Part shown: positions 26,333 through 33,823 of the stretch, piece by piece
Layout: the number at the start of each line of letters is the position of its first letter
Position numbering within the stretch: the stretch's first letter is position 1
From: Sphingobacterium sp. CZ-2
Lineage (GTDB): Bacteria; Bacteroidota; Bacteroidia; Sphingobacteriales; Sphingobacteriaceae
Reading direction: 5' to 3'
Length of the DNA stretch: 64,000 bases
Assembly: GCF_004526235.1 (NCBI RefSeq)
Contig: NZ_CP038159.1
Coordinates: 3,286,001 to 3,350,000, forward strand
Notes under the pieces: generated by a model
Told to the model about the DNA's origin: nothing
The model's database searches: none
The model's input: the letters and a program-made list of their open reading frames with translations, nothing else
Position numbers and translations under genes: made by a program

Positions 26333-27298
26333 ATGAAAATCATTCACGATCATGCTGCGGGGATCGATATCGGTTCACGCAGAATCTTCATCTCCGTCCA
26401 GGGGCAGGAGGTCGTTTCCTTCGCCACTTTTACCCGTAACTTTCGCGAAGCCCTGGACTATCTGCTCTCCCATGGTGTGGACACCGTTGCGATGGAGGCC
26501 ACGGGTTCCTATTGGTTCATCCTTTACGATATCCTCCACGCCGGAGGGCTTGACGTCTGGCTGGTCGACGGCCGCCAGACCAAACAGGTCCCCGGACGGA
26601 AGACCGATGTAAAGGACTGCCAATGGATCCAGCAGCTGCACAGCTATGGACTGCTGAACCGCTGCTTTGTGGCCGAAGGGGACCAAAAGGAGATCCGCAG
26701 CTACCTGAGGCTGAGGGAGGACCTGCTGCGGAACGCCGCCATGCATGTCAACCACATGCAGAAGGCCCTGGTGGAAATGAACATCAGGCTTCCCGAGGTA
26801 CTGAGCCAGATCCATGGAGCAAGCGGTATGGCCGTCATCGGTGCCATCCTGTCGGGCGAGCGCGATCCTGGTGTCCTGCTGTCCCTGTGCCATACCAGGC
26901 TGCGCAGGACCAAGTCCCAGGAGATCCTTGCCGCCCTGGAGGGTTTCTATACAGAAAGGGGTGTGTTCGCCCTAAGGATCGCCCATGAGGCCTATCTGTT
27001 CTACATGAAGCAGATTGCCGAATGTGACCATAAGCTGGAAGCCCTGCTGCAGAAGGGCGGCGATGGCGGCAAAGGGACCCAGTCAGGGCCCAGGAAACCG
27101 ATACGGCACAACAGGCCGGACATCAGGGACCTTGGCGCCCATCTGCTGGACCTCTTCCAGGGCAGGGATGCCACCATATTGCCCGGGATCACGGACTATA
27201 CCTGGATGCAGATCTACAGCGAGACGGGAAACGATCTGGAACGATGGGCCACGGAGAAGCATCGGCCGTCCCTCCCTTGCGGAGTGGTGCAAAGATAG
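26333..27298 (+). pseudogene. IS110-family transposase, C-terminally truncated
   Basis: The N-terminal DEDD (RuvC-like) domain is intact, with Asp in AAGIDIGS, Glu in VAMEATGSYW and the Asp pair in RKTDVKDCQW. The Transposase_20 domain begins at ILPGITDYTWMQIYSETG, but similarity stops after ATEKH (about 27262). The conserved serine-bearing C-terminal part, which should follow with a Ser-Gly-Gly-Lys-like segment, is missing, and the frame ends after twelve unrelated residues. IS110 recombinases need that serine, so this copy should be inactive. Codon use is much richer in G and C than in neighbouring genes. Confidence 0.72.
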
Positions 27299-27974
27299 GG
27301 ACTTCCCATCCATATTTCCAAGACCCCCGGGGAACATTTTTTACGGTTTCCATGTAAAGCGCTGTGGCAATGGTGGATAAATTTGTGTCCGGGGGTGCAG
27401 GATAGGTCTATCCCGGAGGGATTTTATCCCATTTATCTATGTTGGCCTGCTGATAGGCAAACATATTTTGCTCCGGAACCCACCTGGTGCGTATCTGAAG
27501 CAGGGTGGAAGCAGGGAAAAAGCACGAAAATGGATGTTGACCATAGGAAAAGCATACTTTAGCATTGCTTTCACCATGGTTTTGCAGCGAAGGCAATATG
27601 GGGGCCTCTGCGTCATTGCGAGGAACGAAGCAATCTTCCCGCCATGTCATGCTGAGCGGAGTCGAAGCATCAACATGTGGTACACGTACAGATCCTTCGG
27701 CGATGCTCAGGATGACATGGGGCGCCGCATATCCAAAGATTGCTTCGTCGTACCTCCTCGCAATGACGTGAATTTACCTCCTCGTAATGACGTGACTTTA
27801 CCTACTTGCGATGACGGGGGATCGGATCAAAGCTGTTAAATAATCTTAAACCTTCGCACCCCTGCTTCCATAGAGGATAGGTTTTACTTAGTTTTATACA
27901 AATGATCTTTCATTATTTATAACTAACCTACAATACTTATAACCATCCTTTATTATTTACACCCAACCAATATA
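27299..27974. other. Gene-free stretch: IS remnant, REP-like unit and leader of the next gene
   Basis: From 27299 to 27610 the sequence is of mixed composition with no recognisable coding content and is probably rearranged IS material. From 27611 to 27820 there is a REP-like unit. From 27821 to 27974 there is an AT-rich leader with a loosely repeated motif (ATTATTTA followed by AACC, near 27912 and 27952). Confidence 0.6.
27611..27820. repeat. REP-like nested palindrome, copy A
   Basis: The outer arm CGTCATTGCGAGGAACGAAG starts at 27611 and its partner, ending CTCCTCGCAATGACG, closes at 27768. Between them is a second inverted repeat (GTCATGCTGAGCGGAGTCGA near 27646, with GATGCTCAGGATGACAT near 27703). 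Two degenerate extra right arms (ending TAATGACG and CGATGACGG) trail to 27820. This copy is more divergent in its inner loop than copies B, C and D. Confidence 0.82.
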
Positions 27975-29288
27975 ATGAAACAGGAAAACAACAACCAACC
28001 ACTTACGGAGCCCAACCATTCCCTACGCATTCCAAAAAATCCCATTTTATTCTGGTTCCTATTCCTATTCACAGTATCCTTTATCATCACTTACAACAAT
28101 TCCACATTTCCATTCTTGCAATGGGTCAATAAAATATTCCTCCAACTATTCACCTGGCTGATGCGTTTCGACTGGATAAAATCCATATTCCATGATGCAG
28201 GAAATATAGAATTAATTGGGAGAGGATCGGGCGACCACCTCTATTTCTGGTTCATTATAGGATTCGTGTTTTTACTGAGTCTCCTAGGAGCGGTTATCTA
28301 TTGGATAATCCCCAGAAAAAACAAATCAAACCAAGAGACAAGATTAGCCAAGGCAAATAGCCTATTACATACCATGATCCGATATTATGTGGGTCTCATG
28401 CTCATCAATTACGGACTGATCAAACTATTCAAAACCCAATTCCCCTTTCCAAATATCCTCACCCTGAACACGAAATTAGGTGACCTATCCCCTATGGGCC
28501 TTACCTGGGCATTTTTCGGATACTCCTACAGCTACAATATTTTTGTTGGGATCGTAGAGATCATGGCCATCCTCTTGTTGTTCCGAAGAACGGCAACCTT
28601 AGGCGCCTTGATCGGCTTTGCGGCTTCCATCAATATCATGATGATCAACTACAGCTATGATGTCAGTGTGAAAATACTTTCCACGGCTTTGGTTCTACTC
28701 ACCTTCTATCTCCTGCTGCCTCAATTGAAAAATTTCTACGATTTTTTTGTTCTCCAAAAAAAATCGCAATTGAGCCCCAGTCCAAGCCTATTCACCTATA
28801 TTAAAAGCAAAAAAATTAGAACAGCCTTACAAGTGTTCAAATACCTCCTTATTATAGGGACCATATCCATGAACATAAACACCATTATTAAAACCAAAAA
28901 ACATTACGAGAACATATTTGATGAAAACAGCCCATTATATGGTTACTATCATATAAACAATGACCAAGCCGCCATACGGGAAAGCATGAACATGCCTAGC
29001 TATTGGGAAGCCTTCATCTTTATGAGCGATCAATATTTCATGATCAAATACGAGAATGGAAAATCAGAACAATATGAGAAAATACTGGACACCAAGAAAC
29101 AGCTGCTCAAGATCATTTCTAAATCCGGAGAAAAGGGATTTGAATTCAAGTACAGTGTAGCACCCAATGGCGACCTCCTGCTATCTGAGCAATCAGGCAA
29201 ATCGCAAGGAACAATTCGCCTGACCGTTATGCCTGCGGATAAAAGCACGCTGAAATCTCATCACACCCAATGGATCAGAAAGCATTAA
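27975..29288 (+). CDS. DoxX-like polytopic membrane protein
   Basis: A 437-residue inner-membrane protein. Hydrophobic segments lie at about residues 28-46, 92-112, 135-150, 178-197, 200-215, 230-247 and 288-305, and the region around YYVGLMLINYGLIKLFKTQF resembles DoxX-like proteins. The last 120 residues form a soluble domain with no membrane segment. No enzyme motif is visible, so the function is unknown. Its last seven codons and stop lie in a 22-base duplication also found at the 3' end of the convergent acyl-CoA dehydrogenase gene, so its C-terminus may be a recent product of duplication. Confidence 0.65.
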   Translation: MKQENNNQPLTEPNHSLRIPKNPILFWFLFLFTVSFIITYNNSTFPFLQWVNKIFLQLFTWLMRFDWIKSIFHDAGNIELIGRGSGDHLYFWFIIGFVFLLSLLGAVIYWIIPRKNKSNQETRLAKANSLLHTMIRYYVGLMLINYGLIKLFKTQFPFPNILTLNTKLGDLSPMGLTWAFFGYSYSYNIFVGIVEIMAILLLFRRTATLGALIGFAASINIMMINYSYDVSVKILSTALVLLTFYLLLPQLKNFYDFFVLQKKSQLSPSPSLFTYIKSKKIRTALQVFKYLLIIGTISMNINTIIKTKKHYENIFDENSPLYGYYHINNDQAAIRESMNMPSYWEAFIFMSDQYFMIKYENGKSEQYEKILDTKKQLLKIISKSGEKGFEFKYSVAPNGDLLLSEQSGKSQGTIRLTVMPADKSTLKSHHTQWIRKH

Positions 29289-29322
29289 TACTTGTGATCT
29301 CAATGGATCAGAAAGCATTAAT
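29268..29322. repeat. 22-base direct repeat spanning two convergent gene ends
   Basis: The 22 bases at 29268-29289 recur exactly at 29301-29322, a period of 33 bases, with partial similarity in the 11 bases between. The first copy encodes the C-terminus and stop of the DoxX-like protein. The second, read on the other strand, encodes the last residues and stop of the acyl-CoA dehydrogenase. Confidence 0.9.
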
Positions 29323-30459
29323 GCCGGTGATATCCTGACCGGTTATCAACAGGTGCACATCATGAGTCCCTTCATAGGTAATCACGGATTCCAGGTTCAT
29401 CATATGCCTCATGATCGGGAAATCACCCACAATACCCATTGCGCCGAGGATCTGTCTGGCTTCGCGCGCCACCTGCAAGGCCATGTGTACATTGTTCCTT
29501 TTGGCCATGGAGATCTGCGCAGGCGTAGCCCGGTTTTCGGATTTCAACTGCCCCAATCGCCAAGATAGCAATTGCCCTTTGGTGATTTCTGTTGCCATTT
29601 CGGCCAGTTTCTTTTGTTGGAGTTGAAAAGAAGCAATGGGTTTTCCAAACTGCTCCCTTTCCTTGGCATAGCGAAGCGCCGTTTCATAACAGTCGACCGC
29701 AGCACCAATAGCGCCCCATGAAATACCATATCGAGCAGAATTCAGGCAGGACAGCGGTCCTTTCATGCTACTGACCTCCGGTAGGAGATTCTCCTGTGGG
29801 ATGAACACCTGATCAAAAACCAGCTCTCCAGTCCTAGAAGCCCGCAGGGACCATTTATGTAAAGTCTCCGGGGTACTGAATCCTTCCATTCCCCGCTCTA
29901 CAATCACCCCGCGCACCTTCTGCTCCTCATCCCGAGCCCAGACAACCGCCAGATCGCAAACCGGCGAATTGGTGATCCACATCTTGGAACCCGAAAGCCT
30001 ATAGCCATCACCGTCTTTTGTCAGCCTGGTTTCCATCCCCGCAGGATCGGAACCGTGGTTAGGTTCTGTCAGCCCAAAGGACCCGATCCATTCGCCTGTA
30101 GCCAATTTCGGCAGGTATTTCCTTTTCTGTTCTTCCGAACCGAAGGTATAGATGGGGAACATCACTAAAGAAGACTGTACGGAAGCTGCCGAACGGATGG
30201 CCGAATCGCCGAACTCCAATTCCTGCATGATCAGTCCATAAGAAATCTGATCAAGACCGGCACCGCCGTATTCTTCCGGGATAAAAGGCCCCAATGCACC
30301 CAATGAACCTAATTTTTTCATTAAGTCAGGGACTTCCTGATGGTCTTGGGCGTATTGATCAATAACAGGTATGATTTCTGATTTCACAAATCCCCGTATA
30401 CTATCGCGGATCAGTTGTTGCTCCGGACTGAGCAATTCGTGGAGAAGGTAGTAGTCCAT
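29308..30459 (-). CDS. gcdH: Glutaryl-CoA dehydrogenase-like acyl-CoA dehydrogenase
   Basis: A 383-residue FAD enzyme of the acyl-CoA dehydrogenase superfamily. Family segments are IGSFGLTEPNHGSDP (FAD/substrate site, about residue 130), KMWITNSPVCDLAVVWAR and, near the C-terminus, VITYEGTHDVH, whose Glu is the catalytic base of glutaryl-CoA dehydrogenases. It oxidises and decarboxylates glutaryl-CoA to crotonyl-CoA, a late step of lysine breakdown. It is divergent from aminoadipate-semialdehyde dehydrogenase and lysine 6-transaminase, which act early in the same route, so context supports the narrow call. A 142-base gap holds both promoters. Confidence 0.86.
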   Translation of the reverse strand: MDYYLLHELLSPEQQLIRDSIRGFVKSEIIPVIDQYAQDHQEVPDLMKKLGSLGALGPFIPEEYGGAGLDQISYGLIMQELEFGDSAIRSAASVQSSLVMFPIYTFGSEEQKRKYLPKLATGEWIGSFGLTEPNHGSDPAGMETRLTKDGDGYRLSGSKMWITNSPVCDLAVVWARDEEQKVRGVIVERGMEGFSTPETLHKWSLRASRTGELVFDQVFIPQENLLPEVSSMKGPLSCLNSARYGISWGAIGAAVDCYETALRYAKEREQFGKPIASFQLQQKKLAEMATEITKGQLLSWRLGQLKSENRATPAQISMAKRNNVHMALQVAREARQILGAMGIVGDFPIMRHMMNLESVITYEGTHDVHLLITGQDITGINAF

Positions 30460-30601
30460 ATTGGTTTATATTTTAACATCCTAAAGTAAGAAATATATTC
30501 CTTAGAAAATATGATGCAACAATAAATATTCAGATATGCCTATGAAATAACAAAATATATTCTTTATATTTATATAAATTTCGAATAATATAAACCATAT
30601 T

Positions 30602-32131
30602 ATGACATCAAAAGAATTAAAAGCGTTAGGCTTAGCCGATGAGAATTTAGGAACATCAACCGGAAGTAAGTGGTTTTCAAAGGGTGAAACCATTAGTTCC
30701 TACTCTCCTACCAACGGAAAATTGATTGGTAAAGTACAAAGCACAACAAAAAAAGAATACGATAAAGTAATACAGGAAGCGGAGAAAGCCAAACTGATCT
30801 GGCGTGATATCCCTGCGCCAAAGCGTGGGGAGATGGTTCGTCAATTGGGCGAAAAACTTCGTGAATTAAAACCGGTACTGGGGAAATTGGTATCCTACGA
30901 AATGGGAAAATCCTACCAGGAAGGTTTGGGTGAGGTTCAGGAGATGATTGACATCTGCGATTTTGCCGTTGGACTTTCCAGACAGCTTTATGGAAATACG
31001 ATTCATTCTGAGCGACCAGGTCATCGGATGTACGACCAATACCATCCATTGGGCATCGTAGGTATTATTTCTGCCTTCAACTTCCCCGTAGCGGTATGGT
31101 CTTGGAATGCGGCATTGGCCTTAGTCTGTGGCGATGTGATCGTATGGAAAGGAAGTGAAAAAACACCTTTATGCGCCTTGGCCTGCCAAAAGATCCTGGC
31201 AACTATCCTGAAGGAGAACAAAATGCCGGAAGGAATATCTTCCGTGATCACTGGAGGAGCTGAAGTAGGACAATGGCTTTCGGAAGACGAAAGAATCCCC
31301 TTGATTTCGGCTACAGGTTCCACCCGTATGGGTAAGATCGTTGCGACAACCGTAGCCCAACGTCTGGGCAGATCGCTACTAGAATTGGGCGGGAACAATG
31401 CGATTATCGTTTCTCCGAGTGCCGATCTTAAAATGACCATCATTGGGGCGGTATTCGGTGCTGTTGGAACAGCGGGACAACGTTGTACGAGTACCCGCCG
31501 ACTGATCATCCATGAAAGCATCTATGATAAGGTGAAGAAATCCCTGGTAGATGCGTACAAACAGATCAAGATCGGCGATCCATTGGATAGCAATAACCAT
31601 ATGGGACCTTTGATCGATACGGATGCCGTAGACATGTACCTATCTGCTGTGGAAAAAATCAAAGCGGAGGGTGGTAAATTGTTAACCAAGGCAGAGGTGT
31701 TGAAAGGTAAGGGTTATGAGAGCGGTTGTTATGTGACGCCAGTGATTGCCGAAGTGGAGAACAATTATGAAATTGTGCAGCATGAGACCTTTGCTCCTAT
31801 CCTATATCTGATTAAATATACAGGCGAAGTGGATCAGGCGATCGCCATCCAGAACGATGTAAGACAAGGTTTATCTTCAGCCCTCATGACTAATAGCCTT
31901 CGGGAAGCAGAAATGTTCCTGAGCCAGAACGGTTCAGACTGTGGGATAGCCAATGTGAATATTGGAACTTCCGGTGCGGAGATCGGCGGTGCCTTCGGTG
32001 GCGAGAAAGAAACAGGTGGTGGTCGCGAGTCCGGCTCCGATGCTTGGAAAGTTTACATGCGCAGACAAACCAATACCATTAATTATACAACCAATTTACC
32101 TTTAGCACAAGGTATCAAATTTGATTTATAA
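30602..32131 (+). CDS. L-aminoadipate-semialdehyde dehydrogenase (ALDH7 family)
   Basis: A 509-residue NAD(P)+-dependent aldehyde dehydrogenase close to the ALDH7A1/AmaB group, which oxidises alpha-aminoadipate semialdehyde to alpha-aminoadipate. The catalytic Cys is in GTAGQRCTSTRR (about residue 300), and the general base Glu is in LLELGGNNAII (about 262), the ELGGNNA form being typical of ALDH7 rather than the ELGGK of most families. ISAFNFPVAVWSWN and FGGEKETGGGRESGSDAWK are other family segments. It starts a two-gene operon with lysine 6-transaminase, two bases apart, which makes its substrate. Confidence 0.9.
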   Translation: MTSKELKALGLADENLGTSTGSKWFSKGETISSYSPTNGKLIGKVQSTTKKEYDKVIQEAEKAKLIWRDIPAPKRGEMVRQLGEKLRELKPVLGKLVSYEMGKSYQEGLGEVQEMIDICDFAVGLSRQLYGNTIHSERPGHRMYDQYHPLGIVGIISAFNFPVAVWSWNAALALVCGDVIVWKGSEKTPLCALACQKILATILKENKMPEGISSVITGGAEVGQWLSEDERIPLISATGSTRMGKIVATTVAQRLGRSLLELGGNNAIIVSPSADLKMTIIGAVFGAVGTAGQRCTSTRRLIIHESIYDKVKKSLVDAYKQIKIGDPLDSNNHMGPLIDTDAVDMYLSAVEKIKAEGGKLLTKAEVLKGKGYESGCYVTPVIAEVENNYEIVQHETFAPILYLIKYTGEVDQAIAIQNDVRQGLSSALMTNSLREAEMFLSQNGSDCGIANVNIGTSGAEIGGAFGGEKETGGGRESGSDAWKVYMRRQTNTINYTTNLPLAQGIKFDL

Positions 32132-32133
32132 AA

Positions 32134-33507
32134 TTGATTATGAGAGAAACACATCAACGATTAGCAAAGCATATTTTGGCCGATGGCCTACCAGTGGTCA
32201 TCGATCTGGAAAAATCACACGGTTCCTATATTGTAGACGTGGATGGCAAAGAATACCTGGATATGTTCAGTATGTTCGCATCATCGCCAGTGGGCTATAA
32301 CCATCCCCATATTTTGGCGCATGCGGAACAATTAAAAGATGCATCCATCAATAAATTGGCCCTTTCGGATATCTACCCAAGGGAATATGCGGATTTTGTG
32401 GACACGTTCGAACGTGTGGGGATCCCACAGGAATTGAGTTACTGCTTTTTTATTGACGGTGGCGGTTTGGCGGTGGAAAATGCCCTGAAGGCTGCATTCG
32501 ACTGGAAGACGCGGTTGAATATGAGCAAGGGTATTGAAGTGGAAGCCAGTCAGGTAATCCATTTCAAGCAGGCTTTCCATGGAAGAACGGGCTATACTCT
32601 TTCTCTGACGAATACAAAAGACCCTAGGAAATACATGTATTTCCCAAAATTTGATTGGCCAAGGATCAGTAATCCGAAGCTTTCTTTCCCATTGACGGAG
32701 GAATCGATCAATGAAACCATCGAATTGGAGAAAAAAGCCATCGAAGAAATTGAATCTGCGATCAAGAATAATCCGAATGATATTGCTTGTTTGATTTTGG
32801 AGCCTATTCAAGCGGAAGGTGGTGATAACCATTTCCGGAAAGAGTTCTTCCAGGAATTGCGTAGGATCTGTGATGAGCACGATATCATCCTGATTTTGGA
32901 TGAGGTGCAGACGGGTATTGCGATGACCGGAAAGATGTGGTGTTACCAGCATTATGGGATTACGCCGGATGTGATCTCTTTTGGAAAGAAGACCCAGGTT
33001 TGTGGAATTTTAGCCAATAGGGAGAAATTTGATCGGGTAGAGCATCATGTATTTAAGGAGTCCAGTCGGATCAATTCTACCTTTGGCGGGAATTTAGTGG
33101 ATATGGTGAGGTTTAAGTTGATCTTGGAGATTATTGAAAAGGAAAATTTGGTGGAGAAAGCAGCAACTTTAGGGGAATATTTGCAGGGGAGATTATCGGA
33201 TCTTGCGGAGAAACATGAGGAGATCACGAATGTGAGGGGGAAAGGATTGTTGTGTGCTTTTGATTTGCCATCGGTGGAGTTCCGGGATAAGTTTGTGGAA
33301 GAAGCGATGAAGGAGCAGATGTTGATTTTGGGATGTGGGGAGGTGAGTATCCGTTTCAGACCGCATCTTACTGCTACGAAGGAGGATTTGGATAAGGCGC
33401 TGGAGATTGTGGATAGGATTGTGGAAAGGGTTGAGATTGGGGCTGTGAATGTGGATGTGAAAGGGGCTGAGAATGGGGCTGTAGCGAAGGCGGATATTTC
33501 TTCATAG
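32134..33507 (+). CDS. lat: L-lysine 6-transaminase
   Basis: A 457-residue class III PLP aminotransferase that moves the epsilon-amino group of lysine to 2-oxoglutarate, giving alpha-aminoadipate semialdehyde. The PLP lysine is in ISFGKKTQVCG (about residue 284), the form seen in lysine epsilon-aminotransferases, and LILDEVQTGIAMTGKMWCYQ holds the conserved Asp. The last 20 residues (from AVNVDVKGAENG to the end) are low-complexity, rich in Val, Ala and Gly and G-rich in DNA, and may be a recent extension. A REP-like repeat starts 18 bases after the stop. Confidence 0.9.
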   Translation: MIMRETHQRLAKHILADGLPVVIDLEKSHGSYIVDVDGKEYLDMFSMFASSPVGYNHPHILAHAEQLKDASINKLALSDIYPREYADFVDTFERVGIPQELSYCFFIDGGGLAVENALKAAFDWKTRLNMSKGIEVEASQVIHFKQAFHGRTGYTLSLTNTKDPRKYMYFPKFDWPRISNPKLSFPLTEESINETIELEKKAIEEIESAIKNNPNDIACLILEPIQAEGGDNHFRKEFFQELRRICDEHDIILILDEVQTGIAMTGKMWCYQHYGITPDVISFGKKTQVCGILANREKFDRVEHHVFKESSRINSTFGGNLVDMVRFKLILEIIEKENLVEKAATLGEYLQGRLSDLAEKHEEITNVRGKGLLCAFDLPSVEFRDKFVEEAMKEQMLILGCGEVSIRFRPHLTATKEDLDKALEIVDRIVERVEIGAVNVDVKGAENGAVAKADISS

Positions 33508-33525
33508 GCATTGGTGTAGACTTAC

Positions 33526-33748
33526 CGTCATTGCGAGGCACGAAGCAATCTTTACCGCGTCATTGCGAGGCACGAAGCAATCTTTAAGGATGTCATCCTG
33601 AGCGTAGTCGAAGGATCTGTACGGTTGCATACGAACAGATGGTTCGACTACGCTCACCATGACATGGCGAAAGATTGCTTCGTCGTGCCTCCTCGCAATG
33701 ACGGAAGGGCCTCCTCGCAATGACGCAAAGCCTCCTCGCAATGACGGA
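33526..33748. repeat. REP-like nested palindrome, copy B
   Basis: Two outer left arms (CGTCATTGCGAGGCACGAAG, at 33526 and 33558) are followed by an inner hairpin (GTCATCCTGAGCGTAGTCGA near 33592, paired with TCGACTACGCTCACCATGAC near 33645, loop holding CTGTACGG and CGAACAG). Three right arms ending GCAATGACG (near 33702, 33724 and 33747) follow. This is the cleanest copy for defining the unit. Confidence 0.88.
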
Positions 33749-33809
33749 AGACCTTTCCAATGCCGTATTTTCCTGCCTCTTTTCATCCGTCCCTATAACC
33801 GTTTTTTTG

Positions 33810-33817
33810 TACCTTTG
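33810..33817 (+). promoter_or_regulatory. Promoter -7 box of mutL
   Basis: TACCTTTG matches TAnnTTTG exactly and ends six bases before the mutL ATG, so the transcript would have almost no leader. A clear -33 TTTG is not seen. Confidence 0.45.
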
Positions 33818-33823
33818 TAGATT

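Larger units (their letters stand above)
26101..27600 (+). mobile_element. IS110-family element 1, decayed (right end not found)
   Basis: The left edge is set at 26101 because the REP-like repeat is broken there. A GC-rich transposase gene follows and a REP-like unit resumes at 27611. The right part is rearranged: the transposase lacks its C-terminal catalytic region, and nothing that fits a right end can be recognised between 27300 and 27610. The visibly higher GC content of 26333-27300 against its neighbours suggests a foreign source. The end coordinate is only the last position before repeat sequence. Confidence 0.65.
33508..33823. other. Gene-free stretch: REP-like unit and mutL promoter
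   Basis: Nearly all of this stretch is the REP-like unit at 33526-33748. The rest is a short AT-rich leader with the -7 box for mutL. The frames that read through the repeat on either strand are products of its palindromes and not genes. Confidence 0.8.

Noticed and set aside
26375..26893. Long antisense frames within IS110 element 1
   Set aside because: They are shadows of a GC-rich gene on the other strand and show no recognisable domain.
27468..27839. Open frames crossing the REP-like unit as genes
   Set aside because: They arise from the palindromic repeat itself, and similar frames appear on both strands of every copy (for example 33502-33786).
33526..33748. REP-like arms as a CRISPR array or as tRNA-like structures
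   Set aside because: The arms are inverted, of irregular spacing and without unique spacers. The hairpins do not form a cloverleaf.
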